Of a DNA stretch of 43,568 nucleotides, positions 33,508-43,138 are shown in pieces. The notes under the pieces are model-generated. The model was not told where the DNA came from, did not search any database, and saw only the letters and a program-made list of their open reading frames with translations. Each line of letters begins with the position of its first letter. The first letter of the stretch is position 1. The position numbers were made by a program, and so were the translations under genes. The stretch is from Hypsibius dujardini (lineage: Eukaryota; Tardigrada; Eutardigrada; Parachela; Hypsibiidae), in contig LRSR01007529.1 in assembly GCA_001579985.1 (NCBI GenBank), positions 1 to 43,568 of the forward strand, read 5' to 3'.

Positions 33508-36500
33508 TCACGATCCGTAACGTGTTGGGCCGGTTAGCCCGTCGTTTTCCGTGGTCAGCGCATCGTTGACCGTAATCAAGATTCCTCCATCGACGATTGC
33601 GCGGAATGGAACGCGGGAGAAGTCCAACGCACGGAAGTAAATATTCCCCAGCCGAAAGAGCGACCTCAGCTTCGACAAAAATTGAAGGAGGCCTTCTACG
33701 GTGGCTGTTCTGGCCGCAAGTGATTGGCGAGATCGGACGGACGTTAAAAGGCAGTCGAGATAGTGTGCGTGAAGAAACGAGAGAATGGTCTTGTTTTTAG
33801 CTGTTGTCGTGTCTGCAACAACAAAAATGTCTTGTCAGTCATAGCTAATCTGCTAACACATAGACACGTAGGAAAGGACTGACAGATACTAGCAGACAGA
33901 CAGACAGACAGACAGACAGACGACAGATAGACATGCGGACGTAAAGACAGTCAGACAGACATGCGAACGTAAAGACAGACAGACAGATAGAGGAACGCGC
34001 TCCTAACCGGAGAGGCATGTTCAGGGAGACATGGACAAACAGTGGCACATAAACAGACACCAAAAACAGGCACAAACTGAAAAAGCTGAGCTGAGTGGCT
34101 GAGTCAACAAGGCTTGAAACAAAAGTTCTAGAGAGGTACTAACTACTAACCAGGATTCACCGATGCAACAGCCAGTAATAGGAAAAGCTCAAGGTTGGAC
34201 AAACGCAGGCCCCGGATTTCAGCCGTAATCTCCTGCGTTTTCTCGCAATAGTCCACGGCGAATAACTGCTTCGCCCAGTACTTTGAAAAATGTATGCCTT
34301 CATCCTCTGGACCAAGAGTAAAGTATGACTCACTGGGGGTGATATAGGGGGAATGAACGATCTGCGAACATATGAGCGTGAAGCACTGTCCCGGGGAATA
34401 ATGCATACTTTAACCGCGGCTTCAGTTGCTCGTTACAGGCCAGATGTTCATTTCACTTACAAACCACATTTCCAAATACTTTTCGCTAACAATTGTTCGC
34501 TGATCCGATGCGTCGAGCTCAGAAAAACCAGGCAAGGAAAAGAGAAACCGGCACTGCCGCTTCATGCTGTCCTCCATATCATCCCGTACTACAAGCATAG
34601 AGACGTTTGATCGTCAAATGGTACAGAGAAGACGCAATCTCAGGAAGAAATGCTAAACCATATGGACAAATATCAAATAGGTAAATGCAAAATGGGATTC
34701 CAATATGTAATCGCTACACATTGTCCTACTTACTGGCCTGCAGCATCTTTAGTATTGTCACTTGTGGTTGATAAGGGATGCTGTTATTTACAATAGCGTC
34801 GCACATGAAATGGTCCCACGATCGAAATCGATCTCCAAACACTTGATGAACAGTCTCGTGAACGGTTCGCATGGTGCTGCAAGTGAAATTATTCTGTATC
34901 CTTGTATAAAAATACGACATGTGGAGCCATACTGTAACAGAGGAAGACCAACCTCTCCACACAAAGCTTCTTATCGCGGATGACTCGCCAATACTGCGCG
35001 AGAAACGATGGCAAACTGCGGAGCGTGTTCTCACTCAAGTCCTCCGTCAAGCCGGACAGCAACTCGGACGAACTACATGAAGCGTCGATACCGCCGAGGG
35101 AGCTCGAATCGATGTAGAAGCCTCTGATGTTCCACAGAGTGTCGGGGGAAAAGCGGGCGATGCCTGTGGGCTCACGTGGAAACAGTCCGCTGCTGGCGCT
35201 GCTGCTCGGCGTGGAAGTGCTACTGCTGACGGGAGAGGTCAGTTGATGGGGACGTTTCGATGGCGCGGCTTCCAACTCCGACTGCATCCCGTGGGACGAA
35301 AAAGGGGTGGAGGAGGGTAAGCGGATGTCTGGTCTTGTGTCCAGTTGTGAAGGGTGATGATGTTGAGAATTTTGAGGATATGGATGAGGTCTTGACGGCT
35401 GTGCTTGGAGTGGTGATGTCCATTCCGGATCTAAAACAAAGAGAAGTATTAGTAAATCAGGTAGATATCGTGGAGCGACAGCAATCAACCGCAAAATAGA
35501 TAAGTAAAAAAGCTTGAACTAAAGGAAAGCAAACTCACAATTCTTCTCTCGGGATATCGCGAAAACCCCATTCATCGAGTGGACCACGGAGGCAGGGGCA
35601 ATCCGACGCACACCGGACGGGTCCTGGAATGTGGCGGCAGATACGCCTGGGCGGCTATCGAAAATGGATTTTGACCGAACCGGTTTCCGTTTCGGAGTCC
35701 TGCCCATTTTCGTCGCTAAAAACCGAAGAGAAAGCATAGATTGTTCCGAAGGCAGCAATACACCGTGGGGGTGCTCCGTCAGAAAATAAACTCATCTCGC
35801 AAAGAAAATTTCGTAGATCTGTCCCGTTGATTAGGCGCCATCGATTCACTTGAGCATGCAACTAATCAATCGCTTCACTTGAGCTTATGCAATCAATCAA
35901 TCAAGCGAACATTCGCTTGACTGGAGTTTTTGTAAGCAATCAATCAAGCGATCAATCGCTTCACTTGAGCTTATGCAATCAATCAATCAAGCTATCGATC
36001 GCTTCACTGGAGTTTTTGTAAGCAATCAATGCAAACTGGCAAGAGTAAAACAACCGATCGACCTTACCCTGTAGATTCATCCCGGCCTGGACGCATTTGT
36101 TGAAGCGACAGCTTTTGCATCGCCCCCCTGTGGTAGGACCGACAACGCAAGTTCCACCGAAATAGCATTTGTATTCCGCTTGTTTCAATAATCCGCGCTT
36201 GTAAAATGCCTGAATTAAAACTCCCTCGTCAGTGTCGTTCAAAGGTTTTTTCATATAAAAAAATGAGATCCAACACACCTTGCATCCCTCGCAAGCTATT
36301 ACCCCGTAATGTACGCCTGCAAAAAGTCAGACAATTATTTGAATAAGTAGAAGATTTCCAAGTTTTGCACGCTGATCAGTCGGCTCTGAAATTGCAGTTT
36401 AATTAATCATACGAGTCGGCCCTTGATTGCTTGATTGTTTGATTGCGGACAACGCCTGAACCAACCAGTCAAGGCCTTGTTTTACCAGGCCCACCTGATT

Positions 36501-36768
36501 AAAGTTAATAGCGCTCTAAATCTCGTATTAATAACCAAATGATTGATGATGACGTCTAAATCAAATCAAGACCCAAAGAAGTTTTTACATCTTTTCAATG
36601 ATTGTACTGATCAGAGATTCAGCCAATCAATGAATCGGCCAGACGAGCTCACTAACCTGTAGATCTGCAACCGCAAACTCGGCATTTTGCTGGATTTAAA
36701 GCAGCGCCTGCTGCTGATTGTGAACTGCTGCTCGCCTCTTGCTGGCCGAATCCCACCGAGCTTAGCAT
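33508..36768 (-). CDS. Nuclear receptor (DBD plus ligand-binding domain)
   Basis: A ligand-type transcription factor of the nucleus. Nine exons in transcript order: 36768-36657, 36316-36279, 36209-36068, 35715-35539, 35430-34953, 34876-34734, 34588-34461, 34361-34151, 33812-33508. All phases close, giving 577 residues. First zinc finger: Cys29, 32, 46 and 49 (HYGVIACEGCK). The P-box continues AFYKRG. Second finger: Cys65, 71, 81 and 84, then RFNKCVQAGM. A basic extension (KMGRTPKRKPVRSKS) follows. The hinge is long and Ser/Pro/His-rich. The LBD runs from about residue 320: the helix 3-4 signature is FSLPGFSELDASDQ, and helix 10-11 is LLQFLSKLRSLFRLGN. The C-terminus ends in TGPTRYGS with no clear AF-2 helix, so conventional ligand-dependent activation is doubtful. 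It is not readily assigned to a named NR subfamily. Intron 33813-34150 has a CAGA array, and intron 35716-36067 a tandem duplication. Confidence 0.9.
33893..33988. repeat. CAGA array in the nuclear receptor's last intron
   Basis: A CAGA core on the plus strand (CTGT in the transcript), followed by a roughly 28-bp duplicated block (ACATGCGGACGTAAAGACAG and its variant). Confidence 0.88.
35871..36030. repeat. Tandem duplication, about 80-bp unit, two copies
   Basis: CAATCGCTTCACTTGAGCTT, then ATGCAATCAATCAATCAAGC, and later GGAGTTTTTGTAAGCAATCAA, recur in two adjacent copies with small differences. This lies inside the nuclear receptor intron 35716-36067, and ATCAATCA runs dominate. Confidence 0.8.
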
Positions 36769-37099
36769 GACGACCTCGGCCGTGGTCAGGCGAAATAGCC
36801 CATTATTAACCTCGGAAATACTGCAAATAAATTCCGAGTTTCATCCATCAAAAGAAAAATTCTTAAGATCAAATAAAATTCTGGGAAAAACATCACACGT
36901 GTTATGTAAGGACAGCTCAGCCACGCCTACCGCAGCTGAGCGCTACTAACCCAGACAGAATGCGTGGCTAGTCGAGTCACGTCATTTAACACGTGTACGG
37001 CATCATTCGGTGAATGAGCCGAGTGAGTGGCCTGGCCCGGTTATCCACACATTTCAGTCAGTTGTGTACTCTCTGATTGGCTGGGATGTAGAGTAGGAG

Positions 37100-37111
37100 T
37101 GACGTCACGTG
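37100..37111 (+). promoter_or_regulatory. CRE overlapping an E-box
   Basis: TGACGTCA (37100-37107) overlaps CACGTG (37106-37111), two palindromic bZIP/bHLH sites sharing bases. A further CACGTG-like site (ACACGTGT) lies near 36990. All are within 350 bp of the nuclear receptor start, so they are candidate promoter sites. No expression evidence is available. Confidence 0.4.
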
Positions 37112-37678
37112 AATGCATTTCTGCACCGACAGCTCACCATAAATTCAGATTAGTCATGGTGAGCCGCATGACTCATTGCAATCTTGCTGGGTTTGTCTGT
37201 TTGGAGTGCGCGGCGGCTTATCTGCTGCGATTATCGATTTCCTCGGAAGAAAATCTGTTTAGCTTTTCGCAGCCTTCCTTACCACACTGCGCAATGCTTC
37301 CGGTTGATAATTCTGGGCGCTGTTGTCGCTGTAGTGCGTCCTGATCCTTAACTAGAGGCACATGGGCTGAAGGACTATTCGTTTCTTTCCCAGCAAAAAA
37401 GGGAGCAGCGTTTTGTTTCTATAAATTCTTTCATCTTCCGTTCTGCCGTATTTATTGCACCTTCAGGCGCGGAGTGCTATCACTGGAAGCGGTGGAGAAT
37501 TGAGTATTCTTCGGGGGGATGTATTAACTGGACGGCAGCTGATGTTGATGTTTTATTTCCAATGAACTGAAGCCGCGCGTCGTCAGTTGATGGAATGGGG
37601 AGATCCGATCGTAAGTTAACATGGAAAAGTTCCGGCTGATTGATTGAAGGGTTGGTTTGCGAAAGCGCCTTGGATTTT

Positions 37679-38071
37679 TTACTCATACCGTACGAGACAC
37701 TCGTTGTCAAGAAGAGCGATTTCGCTGTGGGTGAAGGATAAAATACCATTTTCAATCTCCAGTTTATTATTGAGTACCCGTTGGAATGTTATTGCTGCTA
37801 ACTGTTGTCTTGAGACTTTAATTGCTAATCCCGTCTTCCAAGGGTTAAAGTAAGACAGGGCTTCGTTTGAATGCTTGCTTACTAAAGTTTGGTTGATTCG
37901 TTGATTGAGAATACTCACTTTCTTCATTGTAGTTGTACACTGTATCCCTCCCTACATTATACATGGAAAATGTACATGGAACCTTCTGTATAGATGATTG
38001 GGCAACTGTTTCTTCAGGTGTGGCGATAGAGTCCTGTCTTAGATGACCCCAATTTTTGTTCAAGAGATGAC
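37679..38071 (-). CDS. Possible small protein gene, two exons, unknown function
   Basis: On the minus strand, 38071-37919 and 37881-37679 can be joined across a 37-bp intron (GTGAGT..TTTAG) with matching phases. The result is about 118 residues with normal-looking composition (for example LAAITFQRVLNNKLEIENG and SEIALLDNECLVRYE, then stop). No start codon is assigned; an acceptor-like CAG precedes the first exon. A further open stretch continues to 37480 in another frame. No family is recognised. The very short intron and lack of homology make this tentative. Confidence 0.25.
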
Positions 38072-38209
38072 CTGATGAAACAAATAGTTGTTATTGTTTG
38101 CCGCTGGACTAGTGCCATAGAATGACGAAATACGTTACATGGACTTCCTGAATTATTTGTTGACTTCGGCGAGTTGTGTGCTATAATATATATGTTTTGT
38201 CTTCTTCAG

Positions 38210-40382
38210 ATTATACGGATTTTAATCAGCAAAGAAAGGCTGCATGGAAGCCGGATCTCGAGCCCAAGACTGTCCTGTTCAGTTTCTTGGGCATCGGACT
38301 GTGCTTCATTCCGATCGGTCTAGGCCTCTTGATGGCGTCAGACAGTGTAAGCGACTCGGCGCGGCCTTGGCCGTGAACCTGGGGGCTCTGGTTGCGGGGT
38401 GTTGCGCTGCATCGGCGTTGTGTTGGTCTTGGTCATTCGGTTTGTTTACACTGGTGTGCGTGCTGCGTAGGTGCAAGAGAAAGTGCTGGACTACACCTAC
38501 TGTTTGAGAGTTCCCCAACTAGATGATCTCACTCTGGCAGGCCCGGCCTCGAGTTACCTCACATGTGCCGGTTATAGTGCGTACGGCAGATGTGTCTGTG
38601 AGGTGTCGCTGCCTCTTCCTGAAGGTCTCCAGGTATGAAGTTTCCGTTTTTCTCTCCTTACATGTACATGAGTACAGCCCGTGCATCCATCGTTTATTCT
38701 GACAGGGCAATGTCGTGATCTTTTACGCATTAAGCCGGTTCTACCAAAACCACCGGCACTTCCTCAAATCCAAAGATGAGTTGCAGTTGCTTGGGCAAGT
38801 AGGGCCGGTTAGCTCCAACTGCTATCCTTTTGATGTGAGTATTCACGCTGGCCTGATTGTGGCATTGTGAATTGAATCATGAAAAATGCATCATGCTGAA
38901 ATCAAATGCATCATGAAATATGCTGTGAAAGTGATAACGAGACTCATTACTCATGCTTGCCCTGTTGCAGTACCGTAATGGCTCAACGATTGTTCCTTGC
39001 GGATCGTTTGCCAATGCACTTTTTAACGGTGTGTGTGGACTCTGCACTGGGCGGATATCTTTCTCACTGCAGAGATTTGAAAATGTGCTGAAGAGGGATC
39101 TCGTTTGTTTCCAGATTCCATTCAGCTGCTGTCGAATAATCAGCCGATTCCCTTGGCCAAAACCGGTCTAGCGTGGTCCGGAGAAAAAGCTCTGTTTAAG
39201 AATCCCCAAGGTTGTTTACAATGATGCCAGCTTTTTCATACGGTATTTGATATGATTTTTGTTTACTTTTTAGGCCATGCTTTAAATGAAAGTAAGTTTG
39301 AGAGGTTCTCGTCGGCTTGTTGTCAATTCTTCACTGTGTGGAATGGGATTAAGTTTCTCACAGAGTGTCTCTAGCTAGTGGACATGTGTCTGTTTGCATT
39401 CTTTGTCTATTCATCACCCTGTTTGCGTGTCTGACTCATTCTCGTCGTCTTCGGCATAGAGTCTTACGATTTTGTAGGCTATGCAAACTATGTGGCACCT
39501 CCGGCGTGGACGAAAAATATTTGGGATTTGGACCCGGAAACAGCTTTCAACAACGGTCTCGAAAATGAAGGTAGCTTAGCCTTACGGTTTTTTGCTTGTT
39601 AGACTCGTGGTGATCTGAAGATCGCTCTTCATTTTCCTCCAGATTTTATCATTTGGATGCGACCGTCGGCTTTTCCAAATTTCCGGAAAATCTTCCGCCG
39701 CCTGGATCAATCCGTGGGACCGTATAGTGACGGTTTGCCGGCAGGCAATTACACTTTCCGAATTGAATACAGTATGTGCTTCACTTCTCAACTTTTATGC
39801 TCTTGTCTGCAACGGAGAAGGAGAGTTTGAGATGTTTTTGACAGACTATCCAGTGATCGGATACGGAGGTCGCAAGTTCCTTGGTAAGCCGCAGATTATT
39901 ACTGTAGTATGCACTGCCTCGGGACGTTCCCGTTTGAAGTGATGTGAACAAGATATGAATTAAATCTGGTTTTAGTCGTGTCCAATGCCTCGGCGTTCGG
40001 TGGAAAGAACCCGTTTCTCGGCTATGCTTACATTGCTACAGGATCTTGCCTCGTGCTCCTTGCTCTGGTTTTATTTATCGTCCACGTGAAATGGGGAATC
40101 AGGTACAATCAACTACAAGAGTACACTGGAGAGTCCGAGGTATGGGCAAAAGGGGCGGAGCAGGGGGTGGTCAGGTGGTTGATTGTTCGATTGTTTGAAA
40201 ACCACCCCCTGCCCCGCCCATTTTGCCCATTCCCCGGATCCTCCAGTGTACTCAATCTTGTCGTTGACTGTACGTAATGACGATCCACTGTACTCATTCT
40301 CCACTGCTCTCCGTATACATCTTTTCTTTTCAGGGAAGACGAAGCCATTGACGTAAGGAAGACTGATCCATACTACTTCTGA
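38210..40382 (+). CDS. TMEM30: CDC50/TMEM30 family P4-ATPase subunit
   Basis: CDC50 proteins are the glycosylated two-span partners of P4-ATPase lipid flippases and are needed for flippase exit from the ER. Exons identified: 38210-38346, 38471-38632, 38706-38834, 38971-39028, 39115-39210, 39274-39291 (18 nt), 39460-39570, 39643-39771, about 39817-39883, 39976-40102, 40334-40382. They encode 361 residues with closing phases. It begins DYTDFNQQRKAAWKPDL, followed by TM1 (FLGIGLCFIPIGLGLLMA). Family blocks follow: FYALSRFYQNHRHFLKS, VPCGSFANALFND, IPLAKTGLAW, DFIIWMRPSAFPNFRKI, LPAGNYTFRIEY and GGKNPFLGYAYIATG leading into TM2. Phase requires one more base from an upstream exon, so a tiny first exon with the ATG is missing. 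An in-frame ATG at 38176 overlaps the acceptor and is unlikely to be the start. The acceptor of the 39817 exon is ambiguous by a few bases. It has the same length as vertebrate TMEM30A. Confidence 0.92.
40102..40272. repeat. Imperfect hairpin filling CDC50's last intron
   Basis: Arms of about 70 bp: 40102-40171 pairs with 40200-40272, best in the core 40119-40171 against 40200-40252 (GTACACTGGAG..GGGGGTGGT). The loop of about 28 bp contains TTGATTGTTCGATTGTTTG. The left arm begins at the intron's 5' splice site. Confidence 0.85.
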
Positions 40383-41408
40383 ATCTCGTTGTTAATAATG
40401 CTAAGTGTTCTAGTATTTTTAAGTTTTATCTTTTTCATACAAAAAATGTGATATATGCCCTGGCGTTTTCTTCCACACACTACTGTCGCTGTGAACGATT
40501 TTTATTGTTTTAGAATTTATGTGCTACTTGGGATGTTTTTACCCCGTTTTTATCTCGACTGTAAAGTCTTTGATAGCAGAAGCTAACGGCCTTCGCAATT
40601 GGTTACTTTTTGTATTCAGTATGAGGCGAAGTCTGTATTTCGGCTCACCCTCCACTTGGTCGATAAATCGGCTCACTCATGGGTTTCTCTTCGATAGCAG
40701 TCGCTTGATTGTTTGATGTTCTGTACTATATCCTAGTATACTATAGCACTTCTGGAAATCAAACAATCAAGCAGCTGCCATCAAAGAGAAACCCATGAGT
40801 GAGTCGATTTATCGACCAAGCGGAGGGTGAGCCGAAACACAGACTTCGCCTCATAGTCCATGTAGTACTCATTATAGTACTAAAGTTGCAGGCGTAACCA
40901 ATAACACGAATGAATGCAAAACCGGAAGGCGGCAGGCTTCGTCATCAGTCGAAAAACAAGCAGGAGATAAGAATCCAAGAATAGCCTTCTGGCGGGAAGA
41001 CTCAAACGCCGCTCGAAGACACGTTCAGCCAACTTGACCCGAAAGGCGTTACAGTTTACGACTGGTCTTAAAGACACTTTATTCTCTCTCTCTCACTATC
41101 CGTGTTGACTGTAGACCCAAAACATGCATTATTTTGTATCTGCCTTGCTAGGCGGGTGGTGCGAGGAAGGCGCACCAGAGATAACCGATAATAAAGTACT
41201 CACTGACATCATATCTCTCCCTTCCCATCATCTTTAAAAAAAACTTCCCTACAGAACGCGTCGTCAGACTAAACTTGCTCGATTGCCTGCGTACTGTGTC
41301 ACTCGATCTACTACTTTCTCCTCTCGGTCTATAGTCATAACCATATTTTAGAAAGCAGCTATTTTATTCTTCTTTTTTTCCGGAAGGTTTCTCAAATTTA
41401 ACCGCACG
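40383..41408. other. Intergenic region and CDC50 3' flank
   Basis: No coding sequence is recognised. It contains the long inverted repeat at 40620-40855, CT-rich runs around 41075-41092, and the short upstream region of the GDAP1-like gene. Confidence 0.5.
40620..40855. mobile_element. Foldback element, 98-bp arms with 40-bp loop
   Basis: The left arm 40620-40717 and the reverse complement of the right arm 40758-40855 agree at 91 of 98 positions. All seven differences are transitions. The loop contains a smaller palindrome-like stretch (GTACTATATCCTAGTATACT). Weaker pairing may extend outward on both sides (ATTGGTTAC on the left, GTAACCAAT on the right). There is no coding capacity. It could be a non-autonomous transposon, or a hairpin-forming part of the CDC50 3' UTR. 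Confidence 0.85.
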
Positions 41409-42690
41409 ATGGCTTCAGGAGACCAGGAAGTAACTTTATACACCTCTGTCGGCTCGTATTGGAGTCAGATGGTAAGTTCTGCCTACAGTATGAATCGACT
41501 AAGTGCATTTTAATACGTGGCTCTTACTCTATTATAGGTTCGCCTAGCCCTGGCTGAGAAAGATGTTGCACATAAAACGGTCGAGGTCGACATCATGAAC
41601 TACAAGCACTACGACCCGGAATATGTGGCCATCAATCCGGCATGCGAAGTTCCCGCATTGTCTCACAAGGGCAAAAATATTTGCGGCTCGCAGGAAATCA
41701 TCGATTATGTCGATCAGCTGAAAGGTTAGCAGGGCTGTGCCGATACCGGTCCAGATACTCTTCCGGCTGGGAATTCTGTTGAAGATATCTTTTCCTTATC
41801 GTTAGGTCTGAAGAAGCACGATGAGGCTGAAAAGCTCAGGCAGAAACTCGTCAAGTTGCCCATACCGGAAATTACCATTGGAGTAGCTCGTCACGCTCGG
41901 TACGTCCTCATTACAGCTCCACGCCCCACAGATTGTAACATCCTTCAACTTCCTCAACAGCAATATTGAAGAGGTCCAGGGTGCTAAGGAAATTGAAAAC
42001 ATCCTCAGCGGTACGTGTTGAAAGTGTCCTCCTTGCAGCTTCCCATTCACTTCCCAGCACAACACGGAGCAGTCGTTTTTGAATGCTGTATGAATGATTT
42101 CGTTCTAGCTTTGTTCGAGCGACAGGCGACGTTGAAGGAGCGACTGGCCAAGTATCCGAAACTGTCATCCGCCTATCACGGGAAGCTCAAGCAAGTGATG
42201 GATTTTGAGGGCCGTGTGAAGACCGTGAAAGAAGTCCGGAAGTACCTCGGTGACATTTCGTCCTTTCTGGATAAGGTTATTGAGCCGATGCTGGCCAAAG
42301 GCACCGGTAAGAATGATGTGTACTGTAGTCATGTATGATTTTGCTCCTGTATAAATAAATGATGTCTAGTCATGGATGATTTCCGATTATGGTGTACAAC
42401 TTCTTTTTATGCTAGGTGGAGACTGGCTTTTCGGTTCGGACTTCACCAACGCCGACATTGTCTTAGCCGCGCTTCTGGCGAGGATTTCGTTCCTGGGTCT
42501 GGCAGAGTATTACTGGGGTGGTGAAACGGACAAGCGACCGAACGTGAAAGCCTACTTCAATCGTCTCTGCGATCGATCGTCATTTAAGCAGGTACTCCCG
42601 GAATTACAGCAAAATATCAACGAACATCATATTCCCATGCCTGCGTTTGTTTCGTTACAGGAGTGCGTGATTACTGTTCCGAAACCCTGA
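41409..42690 (+). CDS. GDAP1: GDAP1-like glutathione S-transferase-fold protein
   Basis: GDAP1 family proteins are GST-fold proteins of the mitochondrial outer membrane that influence fission and redox state. Exons: 41409-41471, 41538-41724, 41806-41899, 41961-42010, 42109-42306, 42416-42690. Phases close, giving 288 residues. The start is the ATG of MASGDQEVTLY. The N-terminal thioredoxin-like domain includes LYTSVGSYWSQMVRLALAEK and the cis-proline region CEVPALSHKG. The C-terminal helical domain shows the family features: the long alpha-loop (LKERLAKYPKLSSAYHGKL), WLFGSDFTNADIVLAALL, and FLGLAEYYWG..RPNVKAYFNRL. The C-terminal transmembrane anchor of vertebrate GDAP1 (358 aa) is absent, as the ORF ends VITVPKP. 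An optional 72-nt in-frame intron (about 42590-42661) could be spliced without changing the frame. An ATTAAA lies at 42887-42892. Confidence 0.85.
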
Positions 42691-43067
42691 ATTGGAGGTC
42701 TTGGAGGTGTTGGAAGTCCGATTTTTTACTGCCGCAAGCTTGCTTAATATGTCTGTGTCAGAATGAATTTACTTTTCGTTGTGTTTATGATGAGTAACTG
42801 TGTCAGAGAGGTTATGTTTTTGTACGTGTACATGAATGATGACGGGTGGCGGACCTCCTGATTATCTCCCGTGGCTCGCATTTTTCATTAAAATGCTCAT
42901 GAGGCTTGTGTTCGGGTTGGAGAATTGATGTACGTGAATTCGGGATGACAATTGTACCGGAATGAAGGGGGTGTAAAACGTATCAAGTTTTTACAATGTG
43001 TCACACATTAGGAATCAGAAAAAAAGTAAGATAAAAGCGTCATAAACGTTGACATTTTTAAAAAACT
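42691..43067. other. 3' flank of the GDAP1-like gene
   Basis: Non-coding. The ATTAAA at 42887-42892, about 197 bases past the stop, is the best polyadenylation signal seen. Confidence 0.45.
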
Positions 43068-43138
43068 TGCGAGTGCCGGGAGTCGAACCCGGATCAAATG
43101 CTTGGGAAGCATCCATACTACCGCTGTACTACACACGC
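43068..43138 (-). tRNA. tRNA-Gly, anticodon CCC
   Basis: A 71-nt cloverleaf on the minus strand. Acceptor GCGTGTG pairs with CACTCGC, with a single T-T mismatch. The D-arm contains GTACAGCGGTAGTAT. The anticodon stem GATGC/GCATT encloses loop TTCCCAA (CCC at revcomp 43104-43106). The T-arm is CGGGTTCGACTCCCG. The discriminator base is A and no intron is present. A Pol III terminator-like T run (AAAAA on plus, 43061-43065) follows immediately. Confidence 0.95.

Larger units (their letters stand above)
36769..38209. other. Intergenic region between the nuclear receptor and CDC50
   Basis: It should hold the divergent promoters of the nuclear receptor (-) and CDC50 (+), and the missing first CDC50 exon. 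Several ATG-led fragments on the plus strand are possible, but none is convincing. A possible small minus-strand gene (37679-38071) is listed separately. A CRE/E-box composite is at 37100-37111. Confidence 0.45.
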
